DNA of 12,300 bases from NCBI GenBank assembly GCA_002167365.1, contig NHCU01000017.1, forward strand, positions 1 through 12,300, given 5' to 3'. Made by a program: the position numbers and the translations under genes. Origin of the DNA: Betaproteobacteria bacterium TMED41. Lineage in GTDB: Bacteria; Pseudomonadota; Gammaproteobacteria; Burkholderiales; Burkholderiaceae_A. This document shows positions 6,681-12,300 of the stretch, piece after piece. How positions within the stretch are numbered: position 1 is the first letter of the stretch; each line of letters starts with the position of its first letter. Below the pieces are notes generated by a model that was not told the origin of the DNA, made no database searches, and worked only from the letters and a program-made list of their open reading frames with translations.

Positions 6681-7709
6681 TTACTGATCACAAACGACTC
6701 TAACCCATTCTGATTCAATTGCCTCTACGGTATATTTTTGCTTAATAAGTTCCTGAGCTTTTAATATTTTATCATTGTGTACTAAAGGGTTTTTCATGGT
6801 TGCTATACCTTCATCAGTACCAATTATAGAAAAAAAATCTTTAAATGGCATATAAGAATCAAGAGGTGAAGCAACTACAGGCAAACCCAGTGCAAGGCCT
6901 GTTAAAAGTCTTCCCGGGCTTACCCCACTTTTTCTCGGATCATTTTTGTTACTGGGGATCAAAACATAATGCGAGATTTTAGCTGCATGAACCATTGTTT
7001 CAACTGTCCACTTTGCTAGAGAAATTTTCATTCCCTTGGGAGCCTTTTTTGCAGCTTCCTTAACTGCTTCCTCTGGGTGATTGTTTACTAAAATAATCAA
7101 ATGTCTAGGAGGAGCCTTGTGAAGGCCACTCATCATAAAATCTAATAGCCATCCAAGATTTGTAATATGTCCAAACCACAATGCTGTTGACTCCTTTAAC
7201 TGTCTATTTCCCGGCTTAATAAAATCTACCTCAACGGGTTCAGGAATAATATAAGTTTTACCTTTCCAACTATCAGCAACATTTACTCCCATTCTATCGG
7301 AGGGCAAAATCAAAGCATGAACTCTAGGTTTGATCTTTCTATAAAAGTCTCCCACGATGCCAGGGTTCACAAAATGATTGTCCGTGTAGTCAAGGATTAG
7401 TTTTCCTTTTTTTCTATGCAAAAGTTTTATCTTTTCTAACCAAAAAGCCCGTCTTTTCCCAGAATCATCGAGATACTGTCCAGTATTACTGTCAGGAACA
7501 TACTTCGCCATAAAAACCAAATCGGGATTGTGGTGTGCTTCGCGAAAATTTAGAGGATAGACATTAATTTTAGCCTTTTGGCAGCCAGATATACATACTC
7601 CAGCTCTCATTCTACTGCTGGCAAGCTCTGTATTAAACAACTCTTCAAAATCATTAGTTCTGACATTAGAAACCAACCAACCTACGTTTTTTTTTGTATT
7701 TTCAACCAT
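6681..7709 (-). CDS. GT-B fold glycosyltransferase (GT4-like)
   Basis: A 342-residue predicted cytoplasmic glycosyltransferase. The N-terminal half has alternating strand-helix segments (VGWLVSN 9-15, LVFMAKY 64-70, KLILDYTDN 103-111, ALILPSD 132-138). The link IIPEPVEVDF (154-163) resembles the IP-x-P/G-V linker between the two domains of GT-B enzymes. The C-terminal donor domain starts at ALWFGHITNLGWLL (176-189) and carries SPGRLLTGLALGLPVVASPL (264-283), the usual GT4-like nucleotide-sugar region with the P-V-V-A-S strand. The GT4 E-x7-E motif is not clear, since SPGRL stands where a glutamate is often found, so the exact family is uncertain. No donor or acceptor can be named. The start is ATG 7707-7709. 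It is first in a row with the Sel1 and nitroreductase genes, and diverges from a GT-A glycosyltransferase. Confidence 0.7.
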   Translation of the reverse strand: MVENTKKNVGWLVSNVRTNDFEELFNTELASSRMRAGVCISGCQKAKINVYPLNFREAHHNPDLVFMAKYVPDSNTGQYLDDSGKRRAFWLEKIKLLHRKKGKLILDYTDNHFVNPGIVGDFYRKIKPRVHALILPSDRMGVNVADSWKGKTYIIPEPVEVDFIKPGNRQLKESTALWFGHITNLGWLLDFMMSGLHKAPPRHLIILVNNHPEEAVKEAAKKAPKGMKISLAKWTVETMVHAAKISHYVLIPSNKNDPRKSGVSPGRLLTGLALGLPVVASPLDSYMPFKDFFSIIGTDEGIATMKNPLVHNDKILKAQELIKQKYTVEAIESEWVRVVCDQ

Positions 7710-7782
7710 GTCAAAAATGTCTCAGTAAAAGTTAAAAAAATATAGTTCACTCTGAAAAAATTCACAAATCCAATTTTATGGC

Positions 7783-7812
7783 ATTATAAATATAGTATTG
7801 CTTTAATAACAA
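7783..7812 (-). promoter_or_regulatory. Candidate sigma70 promoter of the GT-B/Sel1/nitroreductase row
   Basis: On the minus strand, TTGTTA (7807-7812) is followed after 18 bp by a perfect TATAAT (7783-7788). Initiation near 7776 would leave a leader of about 67 bases before the GT-B ATG. The exact -10 match in a divergent intergenic region makes it one of the two best promoter candidates here. Confidence 0.5.
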
Positions 7813-7951
7813 AGAGAACGTAGGTTTGAAAAATAATTTAATTTAAGCTTTGGAATAAATTGTCAAAGTTACACAGTATAACCAACTCATCCAATGGTTG
7901 TAAAAAAACCCTCAAATCAAGAGTCTAGTTTATCGAATATACATTTTGTTG

Positions 7952-7972
7952 ATACAATTTGAAAAATTGTAT
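7952..7972. repeat. Perfect 9-bp inverted repeat (3-bp spacer) just before the GT-A gene
   Basis: The arms ATACAATTT (7952-7960) and AAATTGTAT (7964-7972) are exact reverse complements around GAA. The repeat ends 14 bases before ATG 7987. It could be a dimeric repressor operator or an RNA hairpin in the leader. It is not followed by a U run, so a terminator is unlikely. Confidence 0.55.
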
Positions 7973-7986
7973 GAGAATCCAAAATT

Positions 7987-8685
7987 ATGAGTAATAAAGT
8001 ATTTGTAGGATACGACACCCGCGAGGATATAGCGTTTCAAGTTTGCGAGTATAGTATTAAAAGGTACAACAAAGATGTAAGCGTATTGCCTCTCATTCAG
8101 CAAGATCTGCGACAACAAAAAATGTATTGGAGAGAGCTAGATAAACTCGCTTCTACTGAATTTACTTTTACAAGATTTTTAATACCTCATTTGATGAATT
8201 ACAATGGATGGGCACTTTTCATAGACAGTGACATAATTTTTTTAGATGATGTTAATCATTTATTCGAACTTGCTGATGATAAATTTGCAGTGATGTGCGT
8301 CAAACATGATTACAAACCTAAACCTGGTTTAAAAATGGATGGTCAGGTGCAAACCGTCTATCCGCGAAAAAACTGGTCTAGTGTGGTTTTATGGAATTGT
8401 GGTCATCCTTCCAACGAGAAAGTTACAGTTGATACTGTAAATAATCCTAATAATGACGGCGCATATTTTCACAGGTTTAGTTGGTTAGATGACGAAGAAA
8501 TTGGCGAACTCCCTTGCGACTGGAATTGGTTAGTAGGTTGGTATAGAAAAGAAGATGGGTCTCCAAAAGCGCTTCATTATACAGAAGGAGGCCCTTGGTT
8601 TAAGAACTACAGAAACTGTGAATTTAATTCTGAGTGGAAAGAATGTTTATATCAAATGATGAAGACAGGGGATAAGGTAGCATAA
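7987..8685 (+). CDS. GT-A fold glycosyltransferase (GT8-like), specificity unknown
   Basis: A 232-residue cytoplasmic protein that resembles a recurrent family of small bacterial nucleotide-sugar transferases often annotated as glycosyltransferase family 8-like. Seen: N-terminal strand KVFVGYDTRED (4-14), the acceptor-side segment FTFTRFLIPHLM (59-70), strand ALFIDSDIIFLDD (76-88) with the metal-binding D-S-D (80-82), KHDYKPK (106-112), a strongly patterned block RKNWSSVVLWNCGHPSN (127-143), HRFSWLDDEEIGELP (162-176), WNWLVGWY (179-186) and a late metal-ligand-like His in ALHYTEGGPWF (195-205). The start is ATG 7987; the ribosome site is weak. It converges on manC with only 3 bp between stop codons and diverges from the GT-B gene, so it is a single-gene unit. 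Donor sugar and acceptor are unknown; the neighbouring manC makes a surface glycan plausible. Confidence 0.75.
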   Translation: MSNKVFVGYDTREDIAFQVCEYSIKRYNKDVSVLPLIQQDLRQQKMYWRELDKLASTEFTFTRFLIPHLMNYNGWALFIDSDIIFLDDVNHLFELADDKFAVMCVKHDYKPKPGLKMDGQVQTVYPRKNWSSVVLWNCGHPSNEKVTVDTVNNPNNDGAYFHRFSWLDDEEIGELPCDWNWLVGWYRKEDGSPKALHYTEGGPWFKNYRNCEFNSEWKECLYQMMKTGDKVA

Positions 8686-8688
8686 AAA

Positions 8689-10131
8689 TTATTCCCTTCC
8701 ATATATATCGTCAAATCTTTCAATATCGTCCTCACCAAAATATGAGCCTGACTGCACCTCAATTATTTCCAAGGGTTTACTGTAAGGATTTTCGAGTCTA
8801 TGTTTAACTCCTAGTGGAATATAGGTTGATTGATTTTCCTGCAATTCAAAAATGTCCGTTCCCCTAGTCACCCTCGCATTACCTCGAACAACAATCCAAT
8901 GCTCAGCCCTTTTAGAGTGCTTTTGTAGAGAGAGTCTTCCTCCTGGTTTGACAATAATTCTTTTAACTTGAAAACGCTCGCCTTGGTCTATGGAGTCAAA
9001 AACTCCCCAAGGTCTAGTAACTTTTCTGTGTGAATGAGCTTGAGTGATTTCAGCTTTCTCAAGCATATTAACCACCTCTCTGATTTTTTCCGCGTCAGAA
9101 ATATTAGAAACTAAAATAGCATCGGGAGTTTCTACTACAAACAAGTCCTGGGTACCAACAGCAACAACCTCTCTACCCATAGAATAGACAAAAGTATTTT
9201 TGGCATCAACGAAATGTGCTTTTCCACTCGATCTGTTTCCATTCGAATCAGCAACAAACAAATCTGCCAAGGCATTCCAACTTCCAATATCACTCCAAGC
9301 GCTTTTCAATGGAACCATTCTGACATCCTCATGTTTCTCCATGACTGCATAGTCGATTGACTCACTTCGACATTTTTGCATTGAATCATATTCAAGTAAA
9401 AGAGTTGAATTACAAATTTCCCCATTCTGATAGGCATTTTTTACCTGATTCAGAATGTCTGGTGCAAATTTCTCAAGTGAGCTAAGAATTGTTTCAGGAT
9501 AAGCCATAAAACTACCCGCATTCCAATAAACATTCTTGGATGAAATTAATTGTTGTGCTTTTTTTAAATCAGGCTTTTCTATAAATTCCTTAACATTAAA
9601 GAAATGTTGGTCATCAAAAGATTTAAATACATCCATATATCCGTATGCCGTGCTGGGAAAAGTTGGTTGCGCGCCTAAAGCAACGATCGCATTTTTTTCT
9701 AAGGCAAAAGACCCTGAAATAACTGTTTCAATATAAGCCTCTACATCGTTTATGAAGTGATCACTTGGACAGAAAATTAGTATATGGTTTTTGTCTGCCA
9801 TTAGGCATGCTGCTGCCATTGCAGCGGAAGTGTTTCGAGGTAATGGTTCAAGTATAAATTGAGACGAGGCATCTGATTCTGCAACAATGTCTTGCATCAA
9901 AAATTTATGATGTAAAGAACCAACACAAATAGCTTGATCTGCTAATTCAGTCGAAGCATTGTTAAATTTAATTAATGAATTTTTAGAAAAAAAACGATTT
10001 AGTGTTATTTGCAATAGGCTCTTGTCGTTAAAAAAAGGAACAAATTGCTTTGGCAAGCTTTTTCTAGACAGTGGCCACAACCTTGTTCCAGAGCCACCAC
10101 AAAGTATTACAGGACATATTTTTTTGGACAT
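8689..10131 (-). CDS. manC: Bifunctional mannose-1-phosphate guanylyltransferase / mannose-6-phosphate isomerase (type II PMI)
   Basis: A 480-residue cytoplasmic enzyme making GDP-mannose from mannose-1-phosphate and GTP; the C-terminal cupin isomerises fructose-6-phosphate to mannose-6-phosphate. Seen: nucleotidyltransferase motif CGGSGTRLWPLSRKSLPKQF (residues 11-30), LEPLPRNTSAA (94-104), CPSDHFI (121-127), VKEFIEKP (180-187), YWNAGSFM (202-209) and WSDIGSW (279-285). Then the cupin: RPWGVFDSID (373-382), KPGGRLSLQKHSKRAEHW (395-412, metal His405 and His411), YIPLGVKHRLEN (437-448) and the conserved end VQSGSYFGEDDIERFDDIYGR (459-479). The full length matches AlgA/ManC/RfbM-type bifunctional enzymes. 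The start is ATG 10129-10131, with a weak ribosome site. It has its own candidate promoter 17 bp upstream. The product feeds mannose, fucose or rhamnose branches of polysaccharide synthesis, fitting the two nearby glycosyltransferases. No phosphomannomutase gene is in the window. Confidence 0.95.
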   Translation of the reverse strand: MSKKICPVILCGGSGTRLWPLSRKSLPKQFVPFFNDKSLLQITLNRFFSKNSLIKFNNASTELADQAICVGSLHHKFLMQDIVAESDASSQFILEPLPRNTSAAMAAACLMADKNHILIFCPSDHFINDVEAYIETVISGSFALEKNAIVALGAQPTFPSTAYGYMDVFKSFDDQHFFNVKEFIEKPDLKKAQQLISSKNVYWNAGSFMAYPETILSSLEKFAPDILNQVKNAYQNGEICNSTLLLEYDSMQKCRSESIDYAVMEKHEDVRMVPLKSAWSDIGSWNALADLFVADSNGNRSSGKAHFVDAKNTFVYSMGREVVAVGTQDLFVVETPDAILVSNISDAEKIREVVNMLEKAEITQAHSHRKVTRPWGVFDSIDQGERFQVKRIIVKPGGRLSLQKHSKRAEHWIVVRGNARVTRGTDIFELQENQSTYIPLGVKHRLENPYSKPLEIIEVQSGSYFGEDDIERFDDIYGRE

Positions 10132-10147
10132 ATTGCAAAAACTTCAC

Positions 10148-10175
10148 TTTATAGGCCTCTCAGTATAACTATCAA
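10148..10175 (-). promoter_or_regulatory. Candidate sigma70 promoter of manC
   Basis: On the minus strand, TTGATA (10170-10175, five of six consensus) and TATAAA (10148-10153, five of six) are 16 bp apart. Initiation near 10141 would give only about 10 leader bases before ATG 10131, consistent with the weak ribosome site. It suggests manC is transcribed apart from the protease pair upstream. Confidence 0.5.
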
Positions 10176-10218
10176 AACCAAAAAAGATCAAAAAAAGTAT
10201 ATATTTAAATCTCCTAAA

Positions 10219-10737
10219 TCAAAATCCAGTACTTCGGATCAAATTTATTAAAAACGCTTCAGAAATTATCATTGCATTATGAAAATCATCTGAAAGATTA
10301 CTAGAATTTAATCCGGTAAAGCGGATTTTGATTAGCTCATTTTCTTTGTTTGATAATGCAGTGATATCAAATCTATTTTTTTCTTTTTCAGAGAAAGTAG
10401 CAAACAAAACAGCATCGAAATGTGATCCCATGGACTTAAGTTTTTTTGGTGGAAAATACTTTATGTCGCCACTTACAAGATTCTGCATTCTTTGAAGATT
10501 TTTAACTTCTGACATGAGAACATTTTTAAAGTTGTAGCCCTCTGAAAAATTATAAATAACAGATATCGCTTCATTTTCTCTGGCATAAACAATTTGGCTA
10601 AAACCCTTGTTAGAAACTTCCTTTACTTTAACAAAACCTGATGCTTCAGTTGGTAATTTTGGTATCTCACTTGCTAATGCTAGCTTAAAGAAAACTGTGA
10701 TTGTTAATGATAAAAATAAATTGATGCATACTCTCAT
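10219..10737 (-). CDS. Unrecognised exported protein next to the metalloprotease gene
   Basis: A 172-residue protein of no family I can name. It has a signal peptide (hydrophobic core about residues 5-20, ALA cleavage site before SEIPK at 23). No lipobox is present: the only Cys is residue 4, ahead of the hydrophobic core. The mature part (~150 residues) is polar and Lys/Glu-rich with no cysteine. It looks mixed alpha/beta: short strands such as SQIVYAR (47-53), AISVIYNFSEGY (57-68) and AVLFATFSE (109-117), the patch ELIKIRFTG (134-142), and a helical end (150-168). The start is ATG 10735-10737 with AGGA seven bases upstream. It begins 54 bp after the stop of the serralysin-like gene and is probably cotranscribed. 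Position and export suggest a partner, chaperone or inhibitor of that protease, but the length and missing disulfide do not resemble the known AprI/Inh inhibitors, so this is only a hypothesis. Confidence 0.7.
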   Translation of the reverse strand: MRVCINLFLSLTITVFFKLALASEIPKLPTEASGFVKVKEVSNKGFSQIVYARENEAISVIYNFSEGYNFKNVLMSEVKNLQRMQNLVSGDIKYFPPKKLKSMGSHFDAVLFATFSEKEKNRFDITALSNKENELIKIRFTGLNSSNLSDDFHNAMIISEAFLINLIRSTGF

Positions 10738-10742
10738 GTGTT

Positions 10743-10766
10743 ATTCCTGAGGTTTTGTTGAGGAAT
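10743..10766 (-). promoter_or_regulatory. Short inverted repeat covering the ribosome site of the exported unknown gene
   Basis: On the minus strand ATTCCT (10761-10766) can pair with AGGAAT (10743-10748) across a 12-base loop. The second arm contains the AGGA Shine-Dalgarno (10745-10748) of the 172-residue protein, so pairing would hide it. The stem is only six mostly weak pairs, so an effect is uncertain. Confidence 0.25.
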
Positions 10767-10791
10767 GATATTACTATTGTTACGAATTCTT

Positions 10792-12300
10792 TTAGGATAA
10801 AAGAGAAATTACTTCTGTTTCACTACTGGGAGCAAGTGCATTGACTTGGGCATTGATTATTTCTTGTATTTGTGCCCTGATGGCAACCATTAATTCTGCA
10901 ACAAAACCTGCCTCTTCAACCTCAGCTACTAATGTCTGGCTTATTGTTACAGAGTTACCTCCGTTATCAGATGTAACTGTTGCCGCATTTTGATTAATGC
11001 TTGCTTGGGCTGATGCAATGATTGTTTGCTGTTCAGCAATTTGTTTTAATAATTCATCCAAAGCATCCAAAGCGTCTGCAATTTCAGCATCTGTTTTTAG
11101 ACCTTCAGTAAATAGTGCTTTTGTATCCCCAGAGAACTGTCCAGTAGCTACAGACTGTAATTGGGAAAAATTCAACTTTGCTAGAACTGGAAAGGCAGAA
11201 ACATTAATACTTCCATTTTTCCTAACCACTGGCTTGTAAGCCTTAGCATAATCTGGCTCTGTGTTTTGCCAAGATGTTATGGACGCAACACCTGTAGAAA
11301 GATCATAGTCTTGGTCAGAAAATCTTACATATTCAAAATTAGCAAGTGAATCAGTACCTTCTGAACCACTATTCGCGGTAACAGAAGCACTAGTTCCATT
11401 TCCGGTAATGGTATAGTTCTCAATTACTCCACTGTAAACCGCATAGTCGGTGCCTCCAGCTCCATCTAGAATATCATTTCCACCATTTCCAGTGATTTTG
11501 TTCGACTCACTATTTCCAGTTATAGTATCTGCCTTAGCTCCACCTTTGGCATTTTCAATAACTGTACTGATGGCGATCATTAGATTATCTTGACCTTCAT
11601 ACCATCCGTCACCGTAAGGTGATCCATGAGTAGCACCTGAAGACGCAGCAGCACTTGCATTGTCGATATGTCCCTGAAGTGTTGCTGAATTGAATCCTTG
11701 ATTTACATAATATGCAATTTGGGCACTGCGTTCCCACTGTCCAATAGAGCTTGCAGTCCCCCCATTTAAATTGATGTTCACAGCTTCAGTTTGGTTAGAT
11801 GCATCAATTGTATCTGTACCTCCGCTATCAACAATTGTGCGCATCATCACAGGCTTATCATCGTAACTGTAAGTTGTATCACCTAAATTGGTATTAGTTG
11901 AAGTCCCATACAAGTATTCGATAGCTTGAACATCGAAAATTCCAGGAGTTTCTGCGTAAATAGTTGAAACACTTAGTGATCCACCTGAAGTAGCCCAATA
12001 TCTGTTTCTGTCAACAGATGTGTAGGACATTACAGATCTTCTGACAATATCATCATAGTCACCAAGTGATTTTCCTGCTGAGGATGCTCCCCCAAAGGTA
12101 TGGCTTAGACCTACCGCATGGCCAATTTCATGAAGAGCAGTGTAATAATTAAAATTTCCTTGTTCAAATGGACCAGAGTATTCTCGAGTAAACCAAGCAT
12201 CACCACCTGTAACTCCACTATTAGGGTAATAGGCAAAGGCCGACCTGTTATTATCACTTGAGGACTCGGTAGTACCTCTTAGTCTTATTTCACCAACAGT
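10792..12300 (-). CDS. Serralysin-like secreted zinc metalloprotease (peptidase M10), 5' end outside the window
   Basis: The frame stays open to the window edge, giving 502 C-terminal residues (fragment numbering); the true start is beyond 12300. Seen: EIRLRGTTESSSDNNRSAFAYYP (4-26), the region before the zinc site of serralysins; HEIGHAVGLSH (57-67), the HExxHxxGxxH metzincin zinc site with Glu58 as general base; VMSYTS (90-95), the Met-turn with Tyr93 the likely extra zinc ligand; FDVQAIEYLYG (122-132), matching the D-I-x-A-I-x-x-L-Y-G helix; TDTIDASN (162-169) and INLNGG (176-181), the start of the beta-roll domain; four RTX-like nonapeptides (253-288); YTITGNGTSASVT (296-308) and FEYVRFSDQDYDL (322-334), common in RTX exoproteins. 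About 50 extra residues lie at 188-240. The C-terminal ~130 residues are unusual, mostly Ala/Gln-rich helix, ending EVISLLS, which resembles an acidic-then-hydrophobic type I secretion signal. Predicted calcium-dependent extracellular protease exported by a type I system not seen here. Confidence 0.92.
   Translation of the reverse strand, partial: TVGEIRLRGTTESSSDNNRSAFAYYPNSGVTGGDAWFTREYSGPFEQGNFNYYTALHEIGHAVGLSHTFGGASSAGKSLGDYDDIVRRSVMSYTSVDRNRYWATSGGSLSVSTIYAETPGIFDVQAIEYLYGTSTNTNLGDTTYSYDDKPVMMRTIVDSGGTDTIDASNQTEAVNINLNGGTASSIGQWERSAQIAYYVNQGFNSATLQGHIDNASAAASSGATHGSPYGDGWYEGQDNLMIAISTVIENAKGGAKADTITGNSESNKITGNGGNDILDGAGGTDYAVYSGVIENYTITGNGTSASVTANSGSEGTDSLANFEYVRFSDQDYDLSTGVASITSWQNTEPDYAKAYKPVVRKNGSINVSAFPVLAKLNFSQLQSVATGQFSGDTKALFTEGLKTDAEIADALDALDELLKQIAEQQTIIASAQASINQNAATVTSDNGGNSVTISQTLVAEVEEAGFVAELMVAIRAQIQEIINAQVNALAPSSETEVISLLS
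11437..11544 (-). repeat. Four in-phase RTX-like nonapeptide repeats within the metalloprotease gene
   Basis: The units read GGAKADTIT, GNSESNKIT, GNGGNDILD and GAGGTDYAV, in exact 27-base register. The third is closest to the calcium-binding consensus GGxGxDxUx and the second is degenerate. The block is short for an RTX protein, so the beta-roll is likely small. Confidence 0.75.
12028..12132 (-). other. Metzincin active site: zinc-binding motif and Met-turn
   Basis: Codons 12100-12132 encode HEIGHAVGLSH with all three zinc histidines and the catalytic Glu. ATG 12028-12030 encodes the Met-turn methionine of VMSYTS. The 23-residue gap between the last zinc His and this Met fits a serralysin. 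That ATG is the first Met in the frame inside the window, but it is not a start codon. Confidence 0.95.

Larger units (their letters stand above)
7710..7986. promoter_or_regulatory. 277-bp divergent intergenic region between two glycosyltransferase genes
   Basis: This is the longest non-coding stretch in the window. It holds a candidate minus-strand promoter for the GT-B operon (7783-7812) and a perfect inverted repeat next to the GT-A start (7952-7972). For the plus strand, TATAAC at 7877-7882 resembles a -10, but TTGTCA upstream (7860-7865) is only 11 bp away, too close to pair with it. No credible RNA gene or open frame was seen. Confidence 0.5.

Noticed and set aside
7971..7994. Seven-codon open frame (MRIQNYE) overlapping the GT-A start, a possible leader peptide
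   Set aside because: It lies partly in the inverted repeat, has no ribosome site and no attenuator-like codon run; short overlapping frames of this size are expected by chance.
7930..8118. 62-residue minus-strand open frame over the GT-A start
   Set aside because: It is antisense to the conserved N-terminus of the glycosyltransferase and has no family features; a shadow frame.
1..12300. CRISPR arrays, tRNA or rRNA genes, insertion sequences, integrases, toxin-antitoxin or phage-defence systems
   Set aside because: No regularly spaced direct repeats, no cloverleaf-like segment, no transposase or integrase motif and no defence-family protein was seen in the frames examined.

Overview
The window is a compact, visibly A+T-rich stretch of a bacterial chromosome. 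The gene content points to a Gram-negative proteobacterium. Pseudomonas-like class II fumarase, thioredoxin-type CysH, a surface-adhesin-E-like periplasmic protein, a Sel1 repeat protein, a bifunctional ManC/PMI and a serralysin-type metalloprotease all fit a beta- or gammaproteobacterium, perhaps a small-genome aquatic one. The lineage is an inference from gene families only. No rRNA, tRNA, CRISPR array, insertion sequence, integrase or phage gene was seen.

Layout. (1) 221-1356, minus: an exported adhesin-E-like protein followed by an S51 peptidase E-like protein, 23 bp apart. (2) 1492-3537, plus: fumC then cysH, 45 bp apart, diverging from the first pair. (3) 3561-7709, minus: a GT-B glycosyltransferase, an exported Sel1 repeat protein and a nitroreductase in a tight row (gaps 51 and 42 bp). 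After a 201-bp gap comes a POT-family peptide transporter with its own candidate promoter. (4) 7987-8685, plus: a GT-A glycosyltransferase of unknown specificity, diverging from group 3 across a 277-bp regulatory region and meeting manC tail to tail with 3 bp between the stop codons. (5) 8689-12300, minus: the 3' part of a secreted serralysin-like M10 metalloprotease (5' end beyond the window), then an unrecognised exported 172-residue protein, then manC with its own candidate promoter.

How the genes fit together. The two glycosyltransferases and ManC (GDP-mannose supply) suggest a role in surface polysaccharide or glycoconjugate synthesis. FumC (TCA cycle) and CysH (assimilatory sulfate reduction) are central metabolism. 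The POT transporter and peptidase E-like protein could serve peptide uptake and dipeptide use, and the serralysin would supply extracellular proteolysis, although its type I secretion genes are not here. The most interesting part is the right end: the metalloprotease has a complete zinc site, four degenerate RTX nonapeptides, an extra segment before them and an unusual helical C-terminal tail. It is followed 54 bp later by an unknown exported protein that could be its partner.

Starts. Several genes need care. fumC and the nitroreductase each have a TTG just upstream of the better ATG. The peptidase and cysH appear to use TTG, and the Sel1 gene GTG. The first methionine visible in the protease frame (12028-12030) is the catalytic-domain Met-turn, not a start.
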